From contig JANYBE010000052.1 in assembly GCA_025360945.1 (NCBI GenBank), forward strand, positions 1 to 17,650: a stretch of 17,650 bases of DNA, written 5' to 3'. A program made the translations under genes and the position numbers. Positions 1 through 6,108 of this stretch are shown here, piece by piece. This stretch comes from Rhizobacter sp. Its GTDB lineage: Bacteria > Pseudomonadota > Gammaproteobacteria > Burkholderiales > Burkholderiaceae_C. The notes beneath the pieces were generated by a model. The model did no database searches. It saw nothing but the letters and a program-made list of their open reading frames with translations, and was not told where the DNA came from. Within the stretch, counting starts at the first letter, position 1, and the number at the start of each line of letters is the position of its first letter.

Positions 1-74
1 CGGCCCGCCCCCCAGTGGGGGGTTCGGCCGGCTTACACGCAGTGAAGCCGGACAGACGGGGGGCGTTCTTCATC
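1..74 (-). repeat. Double GC-rich hairpin after the ABC operon (possible terminator or dispersed palindrome)
   Basis: Two adjacent inverted repeats directly follow the permease stop. The first pairs CCGGCTT (28-34) with AAGCCGG (45-51) around a 10-nt loop. The second pairs CCCCCC (8-13) with GGGGGG (17-22) around AGT. Neither is followed by a T run in the part that is visible. Such paired GC palindromes at operon ends can act as transcript-end stabilisers, Rho-assisted terminators or REP-like dispersed repeats; which applies is not decidable here. An ATG at 73-71, one base after the permease stop, opens a frame to the window edge, but its codons merely read through the palindromes, so I do not call it a gene. 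Confidence 0.4.
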
Positions 75-1058
75 TCAGCCATACAAGTCAAGCCGGTTGC
101 GCACGCGCAGCAGCCGCAGCGCACCCAGGCACACCGCCAGCGACAGCACTACGCCCTGGAACAGCGGCTGCCACAGCGGGTCGAGGTTGAACACGAACAG
201 GAGGTCGCCTATGGTGCGGAACATCAGCGCACCGAAGATCGCGCCTATGGCGCTGCCGGAGCCGCCAAACAGCGACACCCCGCCCAGCACCACGGCGGCG
301 ATCGAATACAGCGTGTAGGTGCTGCCGTTGGCTGCCGACGCTTCGCCCGAATACGTGATGCAAGTGACGAACAGACCGGCCACCGAAGCCAGCAGGCCAG
401 CCAGCGTGTAGGCGACGAACTTGGCGCGTCGGATCGGAACGCCCGACATGTAAGCCGCCATTTCGGAGGAGCCGAGCGCATAGGCCGCGCGGCCGATCGC
501 CGCGCGCCGCCACGGCAGCCAGACGATTAGTACCAGCGCCAGCAGCAGCGCCAGGCTGGCCGGCACGCCGCCGGGCAGCTGGGCAGTCAATGCATCGGCC
601 AGGCCCGCGTTGATATCGCCGCCAGGAACGCACCGCAGCGCCAGCGCCACGCCGTAGTACACCGAGCCGGTGGCGATGGTTGCCACGATGGGCTGCAGGC
701 GGCCGTAGATCACGATCAGCCCGTTGATGGCGCCGCACAGGCAGCCGGTCAACAGCACGCCGGCCACGCCGAGCGCGGTCATCAGCGGCGAGCCGATGAC
801 GATGCTCGAGGCCAGGCAATTCGCGAGCACCATCACCATGCCGACCGAGAGGTCGATACCCGAGGTCAGCACCACCAGGGTCTGTGCCATTGCGACGATC
901 GCGAGCAGCACGCCCTTGTTGGCCGCGGTCGTCGCGACGTTCGCGTTCAAGCCGGCCGGATGGTTGGTCACGTAGATGGCGAACATCGCCACGAACGCCA
1001 CGAAGGCGAGCAGCGTGCCGCGGTGTTCGCGCAGCCGGTAGGGCCAGTCGGCGTTCAT
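75..1058 (-). CDS. Sugar-type (CUT2) ABC transporter permease
   Basis: Inner-membrane channel subunit of 327 residues, a usual length for the RbsC/AraH/YtfT-like BPD_transp_2 family; two copies normally pair with a double ATPase. Hydrophobic segments run throughout, from LLAFVAFVAMFAIYV near residue 15 to VVLSLAVCLGALRLL near the C-terminus. The family-typical segment VVLTSGIDLSVG, roughly residues 62-73, is clear, as is the glycine-rich AAVVLGGVSLFGGSGSAIGA. The start is the ATG at 1058-1056, which overlaps the ATPase stop as ATGA and implies translational coupling. A longer open frame to 1184 lies inside the ATPase gene and is not needed. It is the last visible gene of the receptor-ATPase-permease operon. 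Substrate is unknown; membership of the family is secure. Confidence 0.93.
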   Translation of the reverse strand: MNADWPYRLREHRGTLLAFVAFVAMFAIYVTNHPAGLNANVATTAANKGVLLAIVAMAQTLVVLTSGIDLSVGMVMVLANCLASSIVIGSPLMTALGVAGVLLTGCLCGAINGLIVIYGRLQPIVATIATGSVYYGVALALRCVPGGDINAGLADALTAQLPGGVPASLALLLALVLIVWLPWRRAAIGRAAYALGSSEMAAYMSGVPIRRAKFVAYTLAGLLASVAGLFVTCITYSGEASAANGSTYTLYSIAAVVLGGVSLFGGSGSAIGAIFGALMFRTIGDLLFVFNLDPLWQPLFQGVVLSLAVCLGALRLLRVRNRLDLYG

Positions 1059-2575
1059 GCCGGCGCTGCCGGCGAGGCGTCGATATTCAGCGCGCTGCTG
1101 ATCAAGGCGTGTTCGGTGATCTGCGCACCGACCAGTTCGCGCTTGATCGCGCCGTCGTACATCACCAGCACGCGGTCGCAGCACCCGACGAGTTCATCGT
1201 AGTCGGTCGAGTAGAAGAGGATCGCCGCGCCGGCCTCGGCCAGCTCGCGTAGCAGCGTGTAGATCTCCTGCTTGGTGCCGACATCGATGCCGCGCGTCGG
1301 GTCGTTCAGCAGGATTATGCGCGGCGCCATCATCAGCCATTTGCCGATGACGAGCTTCTGCTGGTTGCCGCCCGACAGAGAGCCTGCCGGCAGGTCGATA
1401 CCATCTGTGCGCACCCCGAGCAGCTGCACGATCCGCTCGACCGCTTCGCGTTCGGCTGCCGCGTCGACGACACCCCAGCGCGACAGGCGCCGCAGTGCCG
1501 CGAACGAGAGGTTCTCGCGCACCGACATCGGTAGCATCAGGCCTTCGGTCTTGCGGTCTTCCGGGATCAGCGCCATGCCGATCTCGCCGCGCTTGGCCAC
1601 GCTCGGCCCGCCAATGCTAACGGGCCGACCATCGACCAGCACCTGGCCGGTCGTGCCGCGCAGCACGCCGAACAGCGCCAATAGCAGCTCGCGCTGGCCC
1701 TGGCCGTCGAGCCCACCAAGGCCGATGACCTCGCCGCAGTGCAGTTGCAGCGAGATGTCGTTGAGTCGATCGGTCCAGCCCAGGTGTCGCAGCTCGAGCC
1801 TTGCCGGCGCAGCGCTCGCCACGCGCGCGCTGCGAGCCGGAAAGACGCCGCTGTACTCGCGGCCGATCATCAGCTCGACAACCTCGTTGTCGGTCTTCGT
1901 ACCTGCCGCATAACTCGCCACACTGCGGCCGTTGCAGAACACGGTGCAGTCGTCGGCGAGCTCGGCGATCTCGTGCATGCGGTGCGAGATGTAGAGCAGC
2001 GCGAGCCCTTCGGAGCGCAGCCGTTTGAGCACGGCGTAGATTTTCGTCACGTCGGCGGCGGTCAGCGCCGAGGTTGCTTCGTCGAGGATCAGAATGCGCG
2101 GCTGGCGCGCGAGCGCCTTCGCGATCTCGACCATCTGGCGCCGCGACAGCGACAAGTCCTTGACCAGCGCCAGCGGGTGAATGTCCTCGGCGCCGGCGCG
2201 CGCCAGCGCCAGCTCGGCCATGCGGCGCTGCGCGCGCCGATCGATCAGCCCGAAGCGTCGCGGCGGGTTGCTGATCGCGATGTTGTCGGCGACCGACAGG
2301 TCAGGGATCAGCGAAAGCTCCTGGAAGATGCAGACGATGCCCGCATCGTTCGCCGCGGCCGGCGACGCGAACGCGACCGGCTTGCCGTCCAGCAGCATCG
2401 TGCCCTCGTCGGGCGCGACCACACCGGCCATGATCTTGATTAGCGTCGATTTCCCGGCGCCGTTCTCGCCGAGCACGGCGTGGATGCGGCCCGCCTCGAT
2501 CGCAAGGTCGGCGCCTTGCAACGCGCGCACGCCGCCATAGCGTTTTGAAACGCCCTGCATCAGGAAGAGGCTCAT
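1055..2575 (-). CDS. Sugar-type (CUT2) ABC transporter ATP-binding protein, two nucleotide-binding domains
   Basis: Cytoplasmic ATPase of about 506 residues with the tandem architecture of RbsA/MglA/AraG. In domain 1, Walker A is GENGAGKST (36-44), the signature is LSLSRRQ (141-147) and Walker B is ILILDE (161-166). In domain 2 the first loop is degenerate (GGLDGQGQRE, about 287-296), as is usual in this family. The signature SLSGGNQQ (399-406) is intact, but Walker B reads LLNDPTRGID, with ND in place of DE. The ATG at 2575 is preferred because MSLFLMQGVSKRYGG fits the family N-terminus; a GTG at 2596 is in frame and would add seven residues. Neither has an ideal ribosome binding site, since the purine stretch upstream lies inside a hairpin (2584-2603). 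It is co-transcribed with the receptor upstream and overlaps the permease downstream. Confidence 0.93.
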   Translation of the reverse strand: MSLFLMQGVSKRYGGVRALQGADLAIEAGRIHAVLGENGAGKSTLIKIMAGVVAPDEGTMLLDGKPVAFASPAAANDAGIVCIFQELSLIPDLSVADNIAISNPPRRFGLIDRRAQRRMAELALARAGAEDIHPLALVKDLSLSRRQMVEIAKALARQPRILILDEATSALTAADVTKIYAVLKRLRSEGLALLYISHRMHEIAELADDCTVFCNGRSVASYAAGTKTDNEVVELMIGREYSGVFPARSARVASAAPARLELRHLGWTDRLNDISLQLHCGEVIGLGGLDGQGQRELLLALFGVLRGTTGQVLVDGRPVSIGGPSVAKRGEIGMALIPEDRKTEGLMLPMSVRENLSFAALRRLSRWGVVDAAAEREAVERIVQLLGVRTDGIDLPAGSLSGGNQQKLVIGKWLMMAPRIILLNDPTRGIDVGTKQEIYTLLRELAEAGAAILFYSTDYDELVGCCDRVLVMYDGAIKRELVGAQITEHALISSALNIDASPAAPA

Positions 2576-2583
2576 ACGTTCAT

Positions 2584-2603
2584 GCGGGGACCGCACTCCC
2601 CGC
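2584..2603 (-). promoter_or_regulatory. Intergenic hairpin between ABC receptor and ATPase genes
   Basis: A perfect 7-bp stem, GCGGGGA (2584-2590) with TCCCCGC (2597-2603), closes a 6-nt loop in the 36-bp gap between receptor stop and ATPase start. It contains the only GGGGAG-like ribosome-binding stretch upstream of the ATPase. Stem-loops after the receptor gene are known in importer operons such as malE-malF, where they protect the receptor message so that receptor outnumbers membrane components. The structure is seen; that role here is inferred. Confidence 0.5.
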
Positions 2604-2611
2604 GCCCGACC

Positions 2612-3751
2612 CTACTTGTTCGCTTCGCTTTGCCCCATGATTTCCTGCGCGGTGAAGTTGATCCCGCAGGTCGGGAAAGCGTTGCCGACGAAGAAGTTGT
2701 CGGACAGGCTGGCATAGAAGTTGGCCCCGTCCTTGAAGTTCGGGTCCTCGACGCGCGCCAGCGGCAGCTTCACTGACTGCGGCACGACCTTGCCCTCGAG
2801 CGCCGCGATCGCGGTCTTGATCGCGACTGCCACCTGGGCCGGCCCGGTGCCGCCCGACGCGCATTTCAGGCCCTGGCCCGAGAACTTGCCGCAGAACTTG
2901 CGAAAGCCGTTCTCGGTCTCGCCGCCAAAGGGCACGAACGGGTGTTTCGCATCGATCATCGCCTGCACCACGCCGGTGTCGCCGCCCTGCGCGGTGATCG
3001 CATCGAATTTCTTGTGCACCGCAATCGCATCGGCGGTGACCTTCTGCGCCGTCGGGTCGTCCCACTTGCCGATCACCTCGACCGTGTCCCACTTTTTGCC
3101 CGAGGCCTTGAACACCTCCTGGATACCGTCATGCCGATCGCGATCGACCGAGGTGCCGGAAACACCACGCACCTCGAGCACCTTGCCACCGTTGGGCACG
3201 TTCTTCACCAGCCATTCCGCCCAATACTTGCCGAGGCCCTTCTGGTCGACGTTGACGTTGATCGCCTCTTCGGTATCGAGGATGTTGTCGAACGCCACCA
3301 GCACGACGCCGGCGTCGTTGGCACGCTTGATCACCGGCTTGAAGGTGGCCGGGTTCTGCGCATTGACGACGATCGCGTCGTAGCCCGAGTCGATGAAATT
3401 GTTGATCGCCGCGATCTGTGCGGCCACGTCTTCGCCGGTGGAGACGACCTTGAACTCCTTGAGCTTCACGGCCACGTCTGGCTGCGCCGCATAGGCCTTC
3501 GCCGTCTTGATCATCTGGATGCGCCAGGTGTTGGCGATGTAGCCGTTGGCGAGCGCGATGCGGTACGGGCCCTTCTTCGCTGGGTACTGGAACAGCTTGG
3601 TGTTGGCAGCCCAGGGCGCGAAGCACGTCGGGTCGGAATTGGGCTGCGTGACCACCGAGGGCGGCGCGGCAAGCGCTGCGGCGCCTAAACAGCCCGCGGC
3701 GAGCGCTGCCGCTTTGATGAGACTCCATTGATGCACGCAAGATTTCGGCAT
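2612..3751 (-). CDS. Periplasmic substrate-binding protein of the sugar-type ABC importer
   Basis: Solute receptor of 379 residues, of the periplasmic-binding-protein type I fold (Peripla_BP_4; RbsB/YtfQ-like). Residues 1-29 form a signal peptide: charged start, then a hydrophobic core ending LGAAALAA. A cysteine at 21 after LAAG gives an imperfect lipobox, so lipoprotein processing is a weaker alternative. The mature protein opens with an extra stretch of some 30 residues before the first strand, YRIALANGYIANTWR (about 63-77). Family-like segments include FIDSGYDAIVVNAQNP (about 119-134) and ITAQGGDTGVVQAMID. The ATG at 3751 is preceded by GGAGAA about 7 nt upstream; a much longer open frame back to 4276 is rejected because it runs through the dehydrogenase gene antisense frame-shifted. 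An ATCGAT operator lies 31 bp upstream of the start. The ligand cannot be told from sequence. Confidence 0.92.
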   Translation of the reverse strand: MPKSCVHQWSLIKAAALAAGCLGAAALAAPPSVVTQPNSDPTCFAPWAANTKLFQYPAKKGPYRIALANGYIANTWRIQMIKTAKAYAAQPDVAVKLKEFKVVSTGEDVAAQIAAINNFIDSGYDAIVVNAQNPATFKPVIKRANDAGVVLVAFDNILDTEEAINVNVDQKGLGKYWAEWLVKNVPNGGKVLEVRGVSGTSVDRDRHDGIQEVFKASGKKWDTVEVIGKWDDPTAQKVTADAIAVHKKFDAITAQGGDTGVVQAMIDAKHPFVPFGGETENGFRKFCGKFSGQGLKCASGGTGPAQVAVAIKTAIAALEGKVVPQSVKLPLARVEDPNFKDGANFYASLSDNFFVGNAFPTCGINFTAQEIMGQSEANK

Positions 3752-3782
3752 GGTTGTTCTCCGTTGGCCAATCAAAAAATGT

Positions 3783-3801
3783 ATCGATTTACTAAATCGA
3801 T
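3783..3801 (-). promoter_or_regulatory. LacI-type operator upstream of the ABC importer operon
   Basis: A perfect 9-1-9 palindrome, ATCGATTTACTAAATCGAT, sits 31 bp before the ABC receptor start in an AT-rich pocket of otherwise GC-rich DNA. Symmetry extends outward as ATG and CAT flanks with one mismatched pair (3779-3805). The same element, 21 of 23 identical including flanks, lies before the TRAP receptor at 9143-9161. The size, odd-centred symmetry and linkage to a LacI-family gene (4998-6089) make that protein the likely ligand; its location near the start suggests repression, relieved by an inducer. Confidence 0.75.
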
Positions 3802-4006
3802 GCATATGATCGAAAACCCGAGGCGAAGCACAGCGCGCGCTGCACATCCCGGTACGCGGTTGCCGGCGCGTGCGGTGGCGTGAAGGGCGCGCTCGGCGCC
3901 AGTGCATAGGCGTCGTCGTAGACGTGAATGTGGCAATCCGTGCATCTGGCAATCCGTGCATGTGGCAATCGCACGCACCTTCACGCGCCACGGGGTTGAT
4001 GGTCAT
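3792..4006 (-). pseudogene. Remnant of an amidohydrolase (lactonase-like) gene, frameshifted and truncated
   Basis: The ATG at 4006-4004 overlaps the dehydrogenase stop as ATGA and opens MTINPVAREGACDCH. The frame then enters three tandem 16-bp copies (3923-3970), each encoding a DCH(M/I)H-like segment in shifted frames. Removing two copies (32 bp) joins the start to CHIHVYDDAYALAPSAPF, followed by FTPPHAPATAYRDVQRAL. This is the N-terminal pattern of amidohydrolase_2 TIM-barrel enzymes, such as 2-pyrone-4,6-dicarboxylate lactonase relatives; HxH is their first metal-ligand pair. Similarity stops near 3835-3840, where the sequence passes into the ABC operator region, and a stop follows at 3794-3792. 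Only about 50 of an expected 280 or so codons survive, so no enzyme can be made. Its position implies it was once the fourth gene of the TRAP operon. The family assignment rests on a short segment and my recall of it. Confidence 0.7.
3923..3970 (-). repeat. Three tandem 16-bp repeats inside the amidohydrolase remnant
   Basis: Read on the minus strand the contiguous units are GATTGCCACATGCACG (3970-3955), GATTGCCAGATGCACG (3954-3939) and GATTGCCACATTCACG (3938-3923). The middle unit differs from the first by one base and the last differs from the first by one base. The net gain over a single copy is 32 bp, which is not a multiple of three, so the expansion shifts the frame. The spacing and lack of spacers exclude a CRISPR array. 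Slipped-strand replication is the likely origin. Confidence 0.85.
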
Positions 4007-5001
4007 ATCGAGTGGCCCCAGCGCCGCAGCCGCGTGGCGTGCGCCGCGTTCACGGCGCCGGGCGGCACCACGCCCTTGAGCAGCAGGCTCAGCTGGGACA
4101 CGGTTTCGAGCGCTTGGTGTTCGATCGCGGGCACGGTGAGCCCGCCGATGTGGGGCGCCGCGAGCACGAGCGGGTGGCGTGCCAGTGCGGACGAGGGCAT
4201 TTGGTCGGGCGCGCGCCCAACATCGAGGGCGCAACCGGCCAGATGACCGGACTCCAGCGCCTGGAGCAGCGCCCATTCATCCACCAGTTCGCCGCGCGCC
4301 GCGTTCACGAAATGCGTCCGCGGTTTCATGGCCGCGAACGTCTGCGCGTTCATCATGTTTTCGGTCTGGGCGTTGGCCGAGGCCAGGCAAACGACGAAAT
4401 CGGATTCGGCCAGAAGCACCGGCAACGGCACCTGCCGCACGCCATCGCGCGCGGCGATCGGCCGCGGCGTGGTGACGAGCACACGCATGCCGAAGGCCAG
4501 CGCCAGGTCGGCCAAGTAGCGTCCGATCTGCCCGAAGCCGATCACGCCGAGTGACGAGCCGCGCAGCTCGCGGCCCATGATTGGCGCGAGCGGTTGGTCG
4601 CGGTGGTAGGCGGCCGCGTAGCGGCTGATGCCACGCCCGAGATCCACCATGACCGCGATGATCCACTCCGACACCGCCGCCGCGTAGCCCGGGCTGGCCT
4701 GCGTCACCAGGACGCCGTGCGCGTTCGCGGCCTCGATGTCGACACTGCGGATGTCGACCGCGCAGCGAATGAAGGCGTTCAGTTCCGGCAGCGCCTGGAA
4801 CAGCAGCTTCGGGCCGGGCGTCTGCCGGTAGGCGATGAGAGCGTCGCAGCCGCACGCCGCGGCGATCAGTTCGGCGGTGGTCAGGTCGCGATCTGCAAGA
4901 TTGAATCGCACATCGGCGACGGCTTGCAATGCCTGCGTGGCCCGCGGCCCGAAGTACTGGTCCAGCTTGTCCTGCGGGTGCGTGACGAAGACAGTCGTCA
5001 T
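4003..5001 (-). CDS. D-isomer-specific 2-hydroxyacid dehydrogenase family protein
   Basis: NAD(P)-dependent oxidoreductase of 332 residues, the usual length for the family of phosphoglycerate and glyoxylate/hydroxypyruvate reductases, interconverting a 2-keto acid and a D-2-hydroxy acid in the cytoplasm. The nucleotide-binding GxGxxG is GFGQIG (155-160) within LGVIGFGQIGRYLADLAL. The catalytic arginine is in NAARGELVDE (R236) and the catalytic histidine in PHIGG (H284). The usual DVFxxEP motif, which carries the glutamate that pairs with this histidine, reads DVGRAPDQMP (260-269), so the glutamate is absent. The start ATG overlaps the LacI stop as ATGA, so translation is coupled to the regulator. 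The substrate is not evident; the operon suggests the sugar acid or hydroxy acid brought in by the TRAP or ABC system. Confidence 0.88.
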   Translation of the reverse strand: MTTVFVTHPQDKLDQYFGPRATQALQAVADVRFNLADRDLTTAELIAAACGCDALIAYRQTPGPKLLFQALPELNAFIRCAVDIRSVDIEAANAHGVLVTQASPGYAAAVSEWIIAVMVDLGRGISRYAAAYHRDQPLAPIMGRELRGSSLGVIGFGQIGRYLADLALAFGMRVLVTTPRPIAARDGVRQVPLPVLLAESDFVVCLASANAQTENMMNAQTFAAMKPRTHFVNAARGELVDEWALLQALESGHLAGCALDVGRAPDQMPSSALARHPLVLAAPHIGGLTVPAIEHQALETVSQLSLLLKGVVPPGAVNAAHATRLRRWGHSI

Positions 5002-6089
5002 GTCGGTATGCCTGCTGACCCGGTCTTCGCGGGGCGAGACCGCAGCGGGGCGGGGGGCGGTGCGACCGATTCGCCATCGATCAGACGGGTCGGCGCGAAC
5101 ACCTTCTCGCTGTCGTCGGTCTCGGCGTCAGGATGGGAGTTCATCACGCGCGCGACCATCGCCCGTGCCATCTCGGGGATCGGCAGCTGCACCGTCGTCA
5201 GCACTGGGTTGGACAGGGCCGACAGGAAATGTCCATCGATGCCGACGACGGAGATATCGCTCGGCACTCTCAAGCCCGACTCGCGCAGGCCCGCCATCAG
5301 GCCGAGCGCCATCAAGTCGTTGAGGGCCACAATCCCGGTCGCGCGTCGCGCAGCGCGGGCAATCTGCAAGGCCGTTGCACGCCCGACCTCGGCGATGACT
5401 GAGTCACCGTATTCATTCAGCGGGCCACCGTCGAGCACCTGCGCGCTGGCGCGCAGCCCGGCGGCGTCGGCCGCGGCATGGAAGCCGTCGATCTTTGCAC
5501 TGCGACTCATTGTCATGCCAGCGACGGTGGCGAACGCCAGGCGCCGATGGCCCTTATCGATCAGGTGTGCGGTGGCCAAGCGCGCAGCCTCGAAGTTGTC
5601 CGGCATCACGTGCGCAACCTTCGATCGCTTGCCAAGCGTCGGACCGCGGTCGTAGCTCACGACCACCATGCCGCGCTCGACCGCCGACTCGAAGTGCCGT
5701 TCGTCCGCCAGCGACGAGATCACGATGACGCGCCGCACGCCGTGTGACAGCAGGTCTTCGAAGAAGGCGCCTTCCTTGGTCCGGTCGCGGTAGGTGCTGC
5801 CGATCAACAGGCGATAGCCGAACTGCTCCTGCGCAACGCGCTCGATCTCGCGTGCGATATAGCCGTACATCGGGTTGGTCATCGAGGGCACCAGCAAGCC
5901 GATCAGCGGCGTCTGCCCGGTCTTGAGTTGCTGGGCCAGCTTGCTGGGGCGGAACTGCAGGGCACTGATCGCCGCCTCGACGCGCGCGAGCGTCTCGGGG
6001 CGCATGCGGTAGGCTCTGCCGTTGAGCACGTTGGACACGGTGCTGACCGAGACTGCGGCTTGGCGGGCGACGTCCTGGATTGTGGTCAT
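4998..6089 (-). CDS. LacI-family transcriptional regulator of the transport/catabolic island
   Basis: DNA-binding regulator of 363 residues. The N-terminal helix-turn-helix is TTIQDVARQAAVSVSTVSNV (2-21) and is followed by the hinge helix region ending near RPSKLAQQLKTGQ. From about residue 60 the periplasmic-binding-protein-like sensor domain begins with PLIGLLVPSMTNPMYG; later landmarks are GIVALNDLMALGLM and ISVVGIDGHFLSALSNPVLTTV. The ATG at 6089 has an AGGAGA site about 7 nt upstream. It lies 19 bp downstream of the TRAP permease stop and overlaps the dehydrogenase start, so it is an internal gene of the operon it probably regulates, giving an autoregulatory loop through the operator at 9143-9161. 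The effector would be a transported substrate or a pathway intermediate. A proline-rich tail (VAPPPAPLRSRPAK) ends the protein. Confidence 0.94.
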   Translation of the reverse strand: MTTIQDVARQAAVSVSTVSNVLNGRAYRMRPETLARVEAAISALQFRPSKLAQQLKTGQTPLIGLLVPSMTNPMYGYIAREIERVAQEQFGYRLLIGSTYRDRTKEGAFFEDLLSHGVRRVIVISSLADERHFESAVERGMVVVSYDRGPTLGKRSKVAHVMPDNFEAARLATAHLIDKGHRRLAFATVAGMTMSRSAKIDGFHAAADAAGLRASAQVLDGGPLNEYGDSVIAEVGRATALQIARAARRATGIVALNDLMALGLMAGLRESGLRVPSDISVVGIDGHFLSALSNPVLTTVQLPIPEMARAMVARVMNSHPDAETDDSEKVFAPTRLIDGESVAPPPAPLRSRPAKTGSAGIPT

Positions 6090-6108
6090 GCGAATCTCCT
6101 GAAATCGG

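Noticed and set aside
1..73. Start of a second permease or other gene at ATG 73
   Set aside because: The visible 24 codons translate the GC palindromes and show no signal, membrane helix or family motif; too little sequence to support a gene.
1059..1184. Longer permease start at 1184
   Set aside because: These codons are Arg-rich, lie inside the ATPase gene and lack any permease feature; the ATGA start at 1058 fits the family.
3923..3970. Short CRISPR-like array
   Set aside because: The units are contiguous without spacers, only 16 bp long, and encode a repeated piece of a protein motif.
3752..4276. N-terminal extension of the ABC receptor to about 554 residues
   Set aside because: The extension crosses the amidohydrolase remnant and the dehydrogenase gene; a proper signal peptide and GGAGAA site mark the ATG at 3751.
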